Below, one piece after another: positions 27,555 through 37,087 of a DNA stretch of 64,000 bases. Every line of letters begins with the position of its first letter. Positions within the stretch are counted from its first letter, which is position 1. Source of the stretch: Microvirga lenta. Its GTDB lineage: Bacteria; Pseudomonadota; Alphaproteobacteria; Rhizobiales; Beijerinckiaceae. The DNA lies in contig NZ_JAJBBR010000016.1 of the NCBI RefSeq assembly GCF_020532555.1, forward strand, positions 40,836-104,835. Reading direction: 5' to 3'. The notes beneath the pieces were generated by a model. That model did not search any database. It was not told where the DNA came from and worked only from the letters and a program-made list of their open reading frames with translations. The position numbers and the translations under genes were made by a program.

Positions 27555-28138
27555 TGGGCCTCCGTCACGAGATTGGATCCTCGGGCCTTAACGCCAAAGC
27601 GGGCACATAGTCCCTGCTCCGAGGTGAATGACGGCATTTCTTGCCGACTAGGAGGGTGAGGGACCAGAGATGGTCCAAAGATCCGGTTCCACACTGGTCC
27701 CATATGTCAGATGCTGTCCACGAAGAGACTCTTTCGCAACGGGCATGGAGTGCACGGTGCACTGCAAGAACCCGGCTGCAGATGAGCAGAGGAGGGGGCA
27801 GGCCGGATCGCACCGGCCGCCTTCTGATGGAGGATGGGGCACAAAGCCGGACTTGACGGCAGCTCCGTTTGGCGGAGCCGGTTTCTTAACGAGCCGGCCA
27901 TCTCGCCTGCTGGCCAAACTCGTTGATGCGCCGCTGTTTCGAAGCGGTACGGCTATACGGATGACCGCCGTTGCCACTTGCGAGGGGGACCGACCGCTCA
28001 CGACCGCACTGGTTTTGCTGGCGCATCAGCACGTCTCTCGTGACACCTTCCCCGCCGGCCCCTTAGCAGCCCGAGGGAGTCCTCTGAACATTGTTTGCGA
28101 ACGCCAGGCTACCACAGTTCAGCCCAGCTCCGTGGCCG
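27555..28138. other. Intergenic stretch without a convincing gene
   Basis: 584 bases of lower coding quality, with several overlapping short frames on both strands. None has a recognisable family or a good start site. It may be degraded sequence. Confidence 0.5.
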
Positions 28139-28339
28139 TCAATCAGGTCCATCCGGTATGGTGTCCTTCAGTCGCTGGATCTCATTTTTGCCCCTCACGC
28201 CCGACAGCTTCAGCGGCAGCATGGCCTCGACCTTGCCGGAGGCCCTGGAAAGTTTGATGGGCTGGGAAGGAGTGATGAAGCGGTCAGCATCGTCACCCTT
28301 GGGCTTCAGGATCACGGCCACGAGGGGCCTACCGGGCAC
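28139..28339 (-). CDS. Possible small protein or gene fragment
   Basis: 66 codons from a GTG; the frame stays open upstream to a stop near 28388. Third positions are G/C-rich and the text looks coded (RPLVAVILKPKGDDADRF, then LSRASGKVEAMLPLKLSGV). No ribosome binding site is clear and no family is recognised, so it could be the remnant of a larger gene. Confidence 0.4.
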   Translation of the reverse strand: MPGRPLVAVILKPKGDDADRFITPSQPIKLSRASGKVEAMLPLKLSGVRGKNEIQRLKDTIPDGPD

Positions 28340-28583
28340 GACGACGTTCTCGATAGTGTCCAGAGTCTCGCCGTCTGTACCAAGCTATGGAGCTTCGTCG
28401 TCAGTAGCCCACGCACGCTATGTCTTGGCGGCTGACTTTTGGTACGGTTCCGCACTCACCAGGCAACATCTACCGCTGTTCCGCATTGGCCTTGTGAGCC
28501 CCTGAGCGCAGTCGTGGAGACCGCCTCATGGTCATCAGGCCATGCGGGGCCGGACTTGTGAGCATGCTTCTTCAGGAGGTGCA

Positions 28584-29828
28584 ATGCCTGTCGGACAGAT
28601 CTTCGAAGCGGCGATCAAGCAAAGGTTGTCCCTGGCGCTTCGCCCGCTGGTCCTGCTGCTCGCGCTCCTCGGTGCCCTGAATTCCGCGTCAGCCGCCCCC
28701 TCCTTCGAGACGGTGGCACCGACGGCCGTCTTGGTCGACCATGACACTCACGCCATCCTCTTTGACAAGAATGCGGACGAGCGTTACCCGCCGGCTAGCT
28801 TGGCCAAGCTGATGACGGTCGAACTGCTGTTCCGCGAGCTCAAGGAGGGGCGCATTTCCCTTGATGACGAATTTCCCGTCTCCGAGCGCGCTTGGCGGGA
28901 AGGGGGCGCGCAATCCGGCGGCTCGACCATGTTCCTGCCCGTCAACTCGTCCGTCTCCGTGCGCGACCTCATCCGTGGCATCGTCATCCAATCGGGCAAC
29001 GATGCCACGATTGTTGTTGCCGAGGCCCTCGGCGGGACAGAGGAAAAGTTCGCGGAGCAGATGACCGAACGGGCGAAGGCGCTCGGAATGACAGACTCGA
29101 CCTTCCGCAACTCGCACGGTCTGCCCGATCCGGAGCAGCGGGTGACCATGCGGGACCTGGCGGTCTTGGCCTCGCACCTGATCCGCGAGTACCCCGAGTT
29201 CTACAAGTACTTCGGGGAAGAGGAATTCACCTACAACGAGATCACGCAGCGCAACCGCAATCCGCTCCTCGATATGGGCGCGGACGGATTGAAGACAGGC
29301 TACACCTCCGAAGCGGGCTATGGGCTGGTCGCCTCCGTGGAGCGGGACAGCCGTCGGCTGATCGTGGCCGTGGGCCATCTGTCGAGTGCCAGCGCGCGTA
29401 CGGAGGAGGCGCGCAAGCTCGTCGAGTGGGGCTTCCGCTCGTTCGAGAACCGGACGTTGCACCAGGCGGACGACCAGGTTGGTGAGATGGAGGTTCTCGG
29501 CGGGGCCGCCGCGACTGTTCCCGTTGTAGTCCGCAGCGGGGTCGTGGTCACCGTACCGCGCGGTGCGGAGGATCTCCATACCATCCTGCATCGGGATGAG
29601 CCGCTACAGGCTCCGGTTGCAGAGGGAGATCGTGTGGGCTGGCTTCAGGTGGTCAGTGCAGGCGATGTCATCCGGGAGGATCCCGTTCACGCCGCCGCCG
29701 CGGTGGAGCCGGCCTCGTTCGTGAGCAGGACCTGGGGACTGGCCACCAGCTATCTCTGGAGCACCTGGGACGATACCTGGGCTTTCGTCTTCCCGCCCAA
29801 GGAGGTTGCGTCCACAGGTTCGCCCTGA
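28584..29828 (+). CDS. D-alanyl-D-alanine carboxypeptidase (PBP5/6 family)
   Basis: 414 residues. A signal peptide ends near SASAAPSF. The serine peptidase triad of motifs is complete: SLAK (catalytic Ser), SGN and KTG. The C-terminal PBP5-type beta domain follows (residues about 280-370) and then a tail with aromatic residues that may bind the membrane. It trims the terminal D-Ala of peptidoglycan pentapeptides in the periplasm. The start at 28584 has a strong AGGAGG site. It is the last intact gene before the insertion element. Confidence 0.94.
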   Translation: MPVGQIFEAAIKQRLSLALRPLVLLLALLGALNSASAAPSFETVAPTAVLVDHDTHAILFDKNADERYPPASLAKLMTVELLFRELKEGRISLDDEFPVSERAWREGGAQSGGSTMFLPVNSSVSVRDLIRGIVIQSGNDATIVVAEALGGTEEKFAEQMTERAKALGMTDSTFRNSHGLPDPEQRVTMRDLAVLASHLIREYPEFYKYFGEEEFTYNEITQRNRNPLLDMGADGLKTGYTSEAGYGLVASVERDSRRLIVAVGHLSSASARTEEARKLVEWGFRSFENRTLHQADDQVGEMEVLGGAAATVPVVVRSGVVVTVPRGAEDLHTILHRDEPLQAPVAEGDRVGWLQVVSAGDVIREDPVHAAAAVEPASFVSRTWGLATSYLWSTWDDTWAFVFPPKEVASTGSP

Positions 29829-29921
29829 GCGCGCGCCTTGGGATGATCGATCTGCCGAGACTGGATCGGGACAGGACGGGAGGCAGCAATGGCACGAATT
29901 GTAGGTCACCTGAAGCCTAGT

Positions 29922-30965
29922 TGTTTGATCCCAGGGTTTGATGGTGCGATATTATCCTCAGGATGGAGGGACGCGCTATGGGCCAAGTTCTCCATGGGAG
30001 CGCCACGACGACAGAGGCGATCCGTCGAGCAATACAAAATAGTCAAGCGAGCCTGAGGGCTCTGGCCGAGCGCCATGGCATCAACCCCAAGACTGTCGCC
30101 AAATGGAGGAAGCGGGATACCACCGCAGATCGCCCGACGGGGCCGAGAGCCCCGCATTCCACGGTGCTCTCGGTCCAGGAAGAGGCGATCATCGTCGCCT
30201 TCCGCCGGCATACCCTCCTGCCGCTGGATGACTGTCTCTACGCCCTGCAAGCCACAATCCCGCACCTGACCCGCTCATCGCTCCATCGTTGCCTGCAGCG
30301 GCATGGCATCAGCCGCCTGCCCGAGGTGACCGGCGACAAGCCCGCCAAGAAGAAGTTCAAGGCCTACCCCATCGGCTACTTCCACATCGACATCGCTGAA
30401 GTGCGCACTGAGGAGGGAAGGCTGTATCTGCTGGTTGCGATTGACCGCACCAGCAAGTTCGCTTTTGTGGAACTGCACGAGAAGGTAACGACCGGGATCG
30501 CCGGCGACTTCCTGCGTGCGCTGATCAAGGCCGTGCCTTACAAGGTGCACACGGTCCTGACCGACCATGGCATCCACTTCACCACGCCCAGCAACACCGC
30601 TTCTGCAGTCCCGCTGATCAAGAAAGCGATGAAACGAGGCGAGCTCTTCCGGGCCCATGCCTTCGAGTATGCCTGTGCCCAGAACGATGTGGACCATCGC
30701 CTGACCAAGCCGAGGCATCCCTGGACCAATGGTCAGGTTGAGCGGATGAACCGCACCATCAAGGACGCGACGGTCAAGCGCTACTACTACGACAGCCATG
30801 ACCAACTCCGGCAGCATCTGGCTGACTTCGTGAACGCCTACAACTTCGCTCGAAGGCTCAAGACCCTCAAAGGGCTCACACCCTACGAGTTCATCTGCAA
30901 AACCTGGCTCAAGGAACCCAAACGCTTCAAACTTGATCCGGTCCATCAAATGCCGGGACTGAACA
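29922..30965 (+). mobile_element. Insertion sequence of the IS481 family, intact
   Basis: 1044 bp. The left end TGTTTGATCCCAGGGTTTG (29922 on) and the inverted right end TGTTCAGTCCCGGCATTTG (30965 leftwards) form imperfect 23-base terminal repeats (17 of 23 match), ending in TTTGATGG on both sides. The element is flanked by a perfect 6-base direct repeat CCTAGT (29916-29921 and 30966-30971). This matches the NCTAGN target preference known for IS481 of Bordetella. One transposase gene fills the element. The clean duplication and intact gene suggest a recent insertion. Confidence 0.92.
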
Positions 30966-30970
30966 CCTAG
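29978..30970 (+). CDS. IS481 family transposase
   Basis: 330 residues. An N-terminal helix-turn-helix (TEAIRRAIQNSQASLRALAERHGINPKTVAKWRKR) precedes the DDE integrase core: FHIDIAEVRTEEG (first Asp), LTDHGIHF (second Asp) and NGQVERMNRTIKDA (Glu). The start at 29978 follows GGAGGG. The last in-element base is A30965; the codon ACC and the stop TAG (30968-30970) lie in the target duplication, so the host site supplies the stop. Confidence 0.94.
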   Translation: MGQVLHGSATTTEAIRRAIQNSQASLRALAERHGINPKTVAKWRKRDTTADRPTGPRAPHSTVLSVQEEAIIVAFRRHTLLPLDDCLYALQATIPHLTRSSLHRCLQRHGISRLPEVTGDKPAKKKFKAYPIGYFHIDIAEVRTEEGRLYLLVAIDRTSKFAFVELHEKVTTGIAGDFLRALIKAVPYKVHTVLTDHGIHFTTPSNTASAVPLIKKAMKRGELFRAHAFEYACAQNDVDHRLTKPRHPWTNGQVERMNRTIKDATVKRYYYDSHDQLRQHLADFVNAYNFARRLKTLKGLTPYEFICKTWLKEPKRFKLDPVHQMPGLNT

Positions 30971-30971
30971 T

Positions 30972-32015
30972 ATGTGCGCCGGGCTGTGGATCCGATGAGC
31001 TTGTCGGCCCGGAGTTCCTGAAGCGTCTCGCATACCTGCGTCATCCGTAGGAACCCCTATTGGCGACTGCCTCAGGGCCAAGATGCCTCAATGTATCCAG
31101 CAGAACGCTTCAAAGTTGATACGGATTAACCTACGCTCGTCAGAGCGCGCCCAAGTCTTGGGGCGCGAGCCATGGTGTGATGCAGAGGCGCAACCACTTC
31201 AATGAGCGCTGGGGCGGCCCAAGTAGAGGCCTCCCATGATCGTGAAACAGGACACTCTCCGTCATCATGCTTTCCGTCACTTGGGCATAGAGAGAACGCG
31301 CTTCACAGTTGAAGGTGCTGCTGTGACGTCGCCCAGCTATCAAGTGGCTCAGAAGCAGGGAAGTACTGATAGACGAACTTGTAGTGCCACACTCGCAATC
31401 CAGGTCACCCATTATCCAGATGGTACGCCACTAGACAGAGTTCTGTGCCATTCACCCATCTGCGGATGAGCAGATTAGAACCTTAGGACACATGCATTCG
31501 TTGTCCCCACGGTAGACTCGCAGGATGCCGCATGCCAGCGGCGGACGATATGGAGCCCCATGTGCCGCATATGATCGACTCTTGCGACCTGCGCCGAAAC
31601 ATTAGAATGGCTGACAATTTTACTCTGCCGGCAGAGGTTGGAACACTGAATCGGGATCTGAAGATGTCCAACCCTGCATTTCGTCTTCGGCAGTCGTTGG
31701 TAATTCTCGCGGCAGCCGGACGTGTCGCCCCCAATGGGTTGGACCAGCCACTGCCGGTGAGCAGAAGCCTAGCGCCGAGCAAAGACGTCGTGAGGAGCGC
31801 CTTCGACCCTCGAGAACACGGCGGGTTCGGCCATTGGTGAACGTCCCAGTCCTGCTGAGCTCATTATGCTGGCGAGGCTCAACAGACGCGCATGCGGCCA
31901 CCAGAAGGTTCGGCGAGTGAACGAGAACCCGATGTCCCTGTTCGCCGCTAAGGAGCGACGTAGCGGATGGGATATCTCAATCTTTAGAGATCCTGATCCT
32001 GAAGGAGTGATGGAG
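30972..32015. other. Gene-poor stretch after the insertion sequence
   Basis: About 1 kb with lower G+C and no convincing gene. Positions 31104-31123 repeat the end of the transposase gene (30921-30940) with 2 mismatches in 20 and read PAERFKVDTD before a stop, so a fragment of a related element may be present. Several short frames (for example 31532-31840) have neither a good start site nor a family. Confidence 0.45.
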
Positions 32016-32156
32016 ATGCAGGGAAGCGACAGAAATAGTGAACTCAAGCCGAACCGCATTAGCTTGGCTGCCGTGCTGCTGATACTGGCCGCCGTGGTGC
32101 TTGTGCTTGTTGCAATATTCTGGGGCCCGACAATGTGGGGAAACTCCGTGAACTAA
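32016..32156 (+). CDS. Small single-span membrane protein
   Basis: 46 residues (48 if the ATG at 32010 is used). A polar N-terminus (MQGSDRNSELKPNRI) is followed by one strongly hydrophobic helix (SLAAVLLILAAVVLVLVAIF) and a short tail. AAGGAG ends eight bases before the ATG at 32016, which favours that start. It is too small to assign; similar one-helix proteins are common in stress-related regions. Confidence 0.65.
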   Translation: MQGSDRNSELKPNRISLAAVLLILAAVVLVLVAIFWGPTMWGNSVN

Positions 32157-32222
32157 CGTTCAGCAACACAGGGCAGGTAAAGGCGATTGCTTAACTATCG
32201 AGAAGTCCCGGAGGACAGATTG

Positions 32223-32501
32223 ATGAACCACAACTCTCCTATCGAAGCCATGAATGACAGAGCCGACCCGAAGCAGGGCTCACGGAAAACCAGCTCAAGC
32301 CAACAGCCTGAGCAATCTCGCCCTGTACCGGGCAAGGATAATGATCCGAAGCGTGGTGGCTACCATCATGCTGACACCGCGATGGGAACCCGTCATTCTG
32401 AAGCAATTTCCCAACTCGAGCAGACCATTACCGGCCAGGACCCATTACACCCAGCAGACGGCGGCGACAGTGGGGACCCTGCCGAGAAAACGCCTCGGTG
32501 A
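32223..32501 (+). CDS. Hypothetical, probably disordered protein
   Basis: 92 residues, very polar (Asp, Gln, Ser, Pro, Gly), with no hydrophobic core and one short helix-like segment (SEAISQLEQTITG). GGAGG sits eight bases before the ATG. Likely a hydrophilin-like or regulatory small protein; no function assigned. Confidence 0.55.
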   Translation: MNHNSPIEAMNDRADPKQGSRKTSSSQQPEQSRPVPGKDNDPKRGGYHHADTAMGTRHSEAISQLEQTITGQDPLHPADGGDSGDPAEKTPR

Positions 32502-33023
32502 CAGGCAGAGGAGCAAACGAGGAGATTTGCTTCGTTTCATGGCATGACGACTCTGTTGTTTTATCGCGTCGGTGCTTGCACCAGGCGGGATGGCCGATGA
32601 ATGCAGCCGGGGAGGGGGGTAATAGCAGCAACCTTCAGATCGTTCATGAATGCCTTGGTGATCTGCAGGTTTTCAGCCGGCGCACGGATCAGAATAGCTC
32701 GATGCAATGGCTCTGGCGGACTTGGGCGAACGTCCAGAAACCTGTGCCGGGACAGTATCCCGCTCTGTGGCATCACCTGAAGCAGCTTCAGCGATCAGAT
32801 CGACTGGGACGCGGCTCTTCGGGAGAAGAATGATCCCGTCAACCCACTCGGGTTCTATGATCTCGACCGCAAGATCCGTCCAGGCGGAGGGGCTTGCCGG
32901 ACATTCATTCTCCAGTGGTGTGACACGCGCCTGATACACAATGCGCCGTCACCCTTGTCAGGCAATAGAGGCGATGCCGAAGCAGATATCAGGTCGGTTG
33001 GCAGAATTACAGGGACGTCGCTT
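32502..33023. other. Stretch with degraded coding signal
   Basis: 522 bases with no confirmed gene. Two minus-strand frames (about 32561-32776 and 32673-32939) contain protein-like runs in different frames, as in a decayed gene, but I could not match them to a family. Confidence 0.4.
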
Positions 33024-34340
33024 ATGAGCAGACGAGCAGCGCTCTGGATTGGAATTTACCTCCTTCTCGTGGCAGCGCCGCTTCTGGTTCTGCTGTTTGG
33101 AAGAATGCCGCCAGGACGTGAGTTCTTGTGGAACCTCTCCATGGCCTTGGGATTCGCGGGCATGGCTGTTTTGGGCATCCAGTTTGCGCTAACGGCACGG
33201 TTCAAGCGTATCAGCGCTCCCTTCGGGATCGACATCATTTATCTCTTCCACCGCTACATGGCGATCACGGCCTTGATGCTGGTGCTCATGCATTTCGGGA
33301 TCTTGTGGTGGAGCTATGCGGACGTCCTTGGTTCGATCGATCCAAGAAAAGCACCATGGGAGCTCACCTCAGGCCGAGTCGCGCTCGTCGCCTTCATCCT
33401 GGCCGTCGTCACATCCGAGTGGCGCAAACCATTGCGCCTCGAATACGGCATTTGGCGGTTCACGCATGTGGTTCTCGCGACGATCGGTTTCGCCGCCGCG
33501 GTCGCACACATCGTCGGGATTGGTTACTATACGGAAGCTCCAGGCAAACGATGGCTCTGGCTTGTTGTAACGCTGCTCTGGGTCTTCATCGTGGTTTGGG
33601 TGCGGATTGTCCGGCCCTGGAGCCAGCTCAACCGGCCCTACCGGGTCGCCGAGGTGCGGGAGGAGCGGAATGAGGCGTGGACATTGGTTCTCCAGCCGGA
33701 CGGCCATTCGGGCATGAGGGGGTTTAAGCCGGGTCAGTTCGGCTGGCTAACCTTGCGCTCCTCCCCCTTTCGTTTGAGCGAGCATCCATTCTCGCTCGCC
33801 TCCGCCCCGGAGCAGTTGCCGCGCGTGGAGCTCGGCATTAAGGCGTTGGGAGACTTCACGGAAAGCATCGGGGATATTAAGCCGGGAGAAATTGCCTACC
33901 TTGATGCCCCTTACGGCGTATTCTCCATCGACAATCAGAAAGAGTCTCCCGGGTTCGTCTACATCGTGGGTGGGATCGGCGTAACGCCATGCATGAGCAT
34001 GCTGCGCAGCATGGCACAGCGAGGCGATGAGCGGCCGCTTTGGCTCTTCTACGCAAATGCGAACTGGGACGGCGTAACGTACCGTGAGGAGATCGAACGC
34101 CTTGCGGAGCAACTCAACCTGAAGGTTGTACATATCCTTGAGCATCCGCCTGGGGGCTGGAAAGGGGAAGAGGGGTTCATCAGCAGGGACGTGCTGGATC
34201 GTCATCTTCCCGAGAACCGAGCTGAACTGTACTACTTCCTGTGCGGTCCCGCGCCCATGATCAAGGCCGCGGAGGAAGGACTATGCGATCTTCAGGTGCC
34301 GCTCGATCGTATCCAGACTGAAGTCTTCGAGCTAGTCTAG
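33024..34340 (+). CDS. Ferric-reductase-like flavocytochrome (FRE/NOX superfamily)
   Basis: 438 residues. The N-terminal half has about six membrane helices with four heme-binding histidines in pairs (LFHRY and LMHFG; RFTHV and VAHIVG). A FAD-binding barrel follows (GQFGWLTL, SEHPFSLAS) and an NAD(P)H domain (YIVGGIGVTPCMSML, ending FLCGPAPMI). Electrons pass from cytosolic NAD(P)H through FAD and two hemes across the membrane to an acceptor such as Fe3+ or oxygen. The start at 33024 has AGGGA upstream. A tiny membrane peptide gene follows 11 bases after the stop. Confidence 0.92.
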   Translation: MSRRAALWIGIYLLLVAAPLLVLLFGRMPPGREFLWNLSMALGFAGMAVLGIQFALTARFKRISAPFGIDIIYLFHRYMAITALMLVLMHFGILWWSYADVLGSIDPRKAPWELTSGRVALVAFILAVVTSEWRKPLRLEYGIWRFTHVVLATIGFAAAVAHIVGIGYYTEAPGKRWLWLVVTLLWVFIVVWVRIVRPWSQLNRPYRVAEVREERNEAWTLVLQPDGHSGMRGFKPGQFGWLTLRSSPFRLSEHPFSLASAPEQLPRVELGIKALGDFTESIGDIKPGEIAYLDAPYGVFSIDNQKESPGFVYIVGGIGVTPCMSMLRSMAQRGDERPLWLFYANANWDGVTYREEIERLAEQLNLKVVHILEHPPGGWKGEEGFISRDVLDRHLPENRAELYYFLCGPAPMIKAAEEGLCDLQVPLDRIQTEVFELV

Positions 34341-34351
34341 GGGGAGTGTGG

Positions 34352-34438
34352 ATGCGCCGAGTGTGGGCCTTTAGACTTGCGCTTCTAACCGGCGGGCTGG
34401 TGCTGCTGCTCGCCTTGAGCTTTGCCCTCTTGCATTGA
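34352..34438 (+). CDS. 28-residue membrane micropeptide
   Basis: A GGGGAG site lies six bases before the ATG, and the gene begins 11 bases after the flavocytochrome stop. Three Arg near the N-terminus (MRRVWAFRL) are followed by a single hydrophobic helix (LTGGLVLLLALSFALL) and a final His. Such one-helix peptides often act as small subunits of membrane oxidoreductases; that role is inferred from position only. Confidence 0.6.
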   Translation: MRRVWAFRLALLTGGLVLLLALSFALLH

Positions 34439-34530
34439 TACTGAGTCCGGCTGACCATCATTGGCAGGTCCGTGCCCAATCACCCAGTCCGATGGATATT
34501 ATCGTCTAGGGGGTGATCAGTGAGCTTGTT

Positions 34531-34758
34531 TCATGCCGCGCAGCAGTGATCGAGAATGACGGTGCAGGACGAGAACATCCTATCGGAGATTCGGTTCTCC
34601 CTGAGATATCGCCAGATATTTTCGACCGGGTGCAGTTTGGGTGCTTTCGCCAGCGTTGACACCAGAGTGATTTTGGCCGGCACCTTCGGTTTGGATAAGA
34701 CATGCCAGCCCGCCCAAGTAAGCAGCAACGGTCTGTCCGGCCAATTTCGGCTTAACAC
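34531..34758 (-). pseudogene. Remnant of an IS630-type transposase
   Basis: About 75 codons at the 3' end of a transposase. KLHPVENIWRYLRENRISDR matches the ELNPVENIWxYLR block containing the third catalytic residue of IS630 DDE transposases, and LLLTWAGWHVLSK matches the preceding D-x-AGWH block with the Asp lost. The catalytic N-terminal part is absent. Confidence 0.75.
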
Positions 34759-34811
34759 GGCCTTGAGCCCTAGCGGATCATCCCACTCAATTTGTGAGGA
34801 TCACACGACGT

Positions 34812-35788
34812 TCACAGTGGATGCTTTGCCACTGCGATTGCGGCGAGCTCCTCCTCCAGCACAGCCACCTCGAGACTTCTATCCAGCAAGGCATTCCACC
34901 GCTCAAGGCTCTCCATCTTGAGCAGCCGCGCGCTCTGGAGAGCGCCAAGCCGATTGCCGGCGCGCAGCCGATCCTCAATGTTCTCCACTAAACAGTCGAG
35001 GAAGATGTCAGTCAGTCGTCCCAACCCATGACGGTAGGCTGCCTCAGCCTCAGGATCTCCCTTCACCAGCGCCCATTGGCGCGCATAGACGGCCCGAATG
35101 CTGTGCAACATGCGCTTGCCGTCCCGCGACGAACTTGTGCTGTAGCGGCGGTAGCGGGTGACCGCTGGCGCCTGATAGCAGCAGGCGGGGAAGCGGTGGG
35201 CCACCCGCAGATAGAAGTCGAGGTCGTCAGCGCCCCATGGGTCCTGAAGCCGCCAACTGCCTCGACCGCCTCGCGCCGGAACATGACTGACGAGGGTGGG
35301 ATGATGTACCAGTCAAAGCGGAGGAGAGGCAGATAAATGTGGGTCTGGGGCGGCGGCGGAGCAACGTGCCAAGGTACCGGCTCGCCTTCGAACGTCATCT
35401 CCTCGCGTGGGCCGACAGCAAAACCGGCTTGCGGGTGCCTCTCCAGAGCATCAAGCCCAGCCGCAAGAGCGCAGGGGAGCAGGTGGTCGTCGGCATCGAG
35501 GAAAACCAGATACTGCCCACGGCTCCGGGAAATCCCGGTGTTGCGGGCCACCGCCGGACCCGCATTGTCCTGATACACGGTTGTGACCCGCGGGTATGCG
35601 GACGCCACTGGTGCTGCAGGAACCGGTGAGCCATCATCCACCAGGATGATCTCATAGTTTTGGCAAGTCTGGACATCGGCCGTTTGTAATGTCTGATTGA
35701 GCAACTCGGCCTGAGCGGGAGTGCCGAGATGACAGGGCAGGATGATGGAAACGAGAGGCTGGTCGCGTTGGATCGACGATGGGAACAC
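34812..35788 (-). pseudogene. Family 2 glycosyltransferase gene with a frameshift
   Basis: The 5' part (35788 to about 35260) encodes a GT2 N-terminus: LVSIILPCHL, YEIILVDDGSP, ARNTGISRSRGQ and FLDADDH. Near 35255-35262 the frame breaks. The next frame continues with QDPWGADDLDFYLRVAHRF and runs to the stop at 34812. Restoring one base gives a protein of about 325 residues with the GT2 acceptor motif (W-GADD-LD). As it stands, the product would lack the C-terminal half. It lies in a remnant-rich region. Confidence 0.8.
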
Positions 35789-36080
35789 CGAGACAACTCC
35801 AGGAGATCCTGCTTCAGATGTGGAGATGAGATAGGGCGAGAAGGTTATGGCGGAACTGCCGCTTCTCGTTCGGGGCGCCCTTCAGGGCCGCGGATTGTCC
35901 CCTCCTAGCACGAGGCGGAAGTACGCCGAATTCCCATAGTGCGGCGACAAGGGACTTTGGGGCGCTGCCGATTTCCAAAGTGCGTTCGCTTCGTGCGGCA
36001 TGGATCCGCTCTTCAGAAGCGAGCAGGAAGCAGCCCCGATTCTGATGCCGGACGGGGGCACGTCAAGCTCAAGCATCGGG

Positions 36081-36177
36081 CCCGCGTGTCGATGACGAGG
36101 TACCGCTTCTTGCCATCGATGTTCTTAGCTGCGTCATAGCCGATCTGGTCGATGCGAGTTGGCAGGCCTTTTGATCG
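36081..36177 (-). pseudogene. Short remnant of an IS5-type transposase
   Basis: About 30 codons on the minus strand read RIDQIGYDAAKNIDGKKRYL then VIDTRA, matching the GYDAGKKIxGRKRHxxVDT block of IS5-family DDE transposases. Nothing else of the element is recognisable; the rest of 35789-36397 holds no gene I can support. Confidence 0.6.
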
Positions 36178-36397
36178 GAACAGACCGCCTCAGCCCTCGA
36201 TCGAACAGTTACAAGCATCATGAAGCAGCGCCAGCCTATGTGCGAACTTGTGTGGCTGTGTTGTTCCCGGTGTGAAGGTCCAGCCAGAGGAGTCAATTCG
36301 CTTGTTCTGTTTACTACCGTACCGATAATTTGGGCCAGTCCGCAACTCTACCTGAACGGTGCTCCACTCCCAGAGTTTTAGAGATGGAGGTAACGCC

Positions 36398-36571
36398 ATG
36401 CTGAAATGGGCTCTGATCTTCTTCGTAATTGCCATCGTCGCTGCAATGTTTGGCTTCACAGGCATTGCTGCTGGAGCTGCGACGATCGCAAAGTGGCTCT
36501 TCTTCATTGCCATCGCAGTCTTCGTCATCCTCCTCATCCTGGGCCTGATTGCCGGAGAGACCTTATTCTAG
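36398..36571 (+). CDS. DUF1328 family small membrane protein
   Basis: 57 residues with two hydrophobic helices. [20 protein letters not shown], then [14 protein letters not shown] and the C-terminal LILGL is the DUF1328 (YtjA) pattern. These inner-membrane proteins are often induced by envelope or osmotic stress. The function is unknown. TGGAGG lies eight bases before the start. Confidence 0.92.
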   Translation: MLKWALIFFVIAIVAAMFGFTGIAAGAATIAKWLFFIAIAVFVILLILGLIAGETLF

Positions 36572-37087
36572 CTGTCCGCGGAAAGCTGAAGCAGCGCTAT
36601 GCACGGCGTCACGGCGGACAGAACAATCCTTCGATGCAAAGGCAGTTCGAAAGGCTTGCCTTGGTGACTTGAGGGCGGGCACCTCGCAAGGCATGCTCGG
36701 TTGAGCAATGAATACAGCTTATCGTCTATGGCCATTTCGGCCGCCGAGATGTTGAACGTTATTGTCGAGCCCTGGCTCTCTCGTGCAAGGTGGCACCTTT
36801 GCATGCCCGCCATACTGCTCTGGCTCCATGACCGCCGGTCCGCGCACGAGACCTGTGACAGGCTGCGAGAGATGAATCTCCTCTGCCGGGTAGGTATGCT
36901 TCGAGCCAGTTCTACTGCGATGGCCGCAATTGCGTCAGGCATCTATGCAGCGTCGTGGGACCGTTCTGTAAGGCCCTTGAACCGTGCAACCTAGGTCGAC
37001 GACAGGAGCCGGGCAGGTGAGGATTGCTCCTGTTCGGGCTGCCGTTGTTGCACTAGGCTGATGAGCTAGAGAGCGAGAGGAGGTAGC
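36572..37087. other. Intergenic stretch without a convincing gene
   Basis: 516 bases. Opposing frames of about 100 codons overlap here, but neither has a ribosome binding site or recognisable sequence. Confidence 0.45.

Noticed and set aside
32673..32939. An 88-codon minus-strand frame with protein-like runs
   Set aside because: No start site or family; neighbouring frames hold similar runs, which fits a decayed gene at best.
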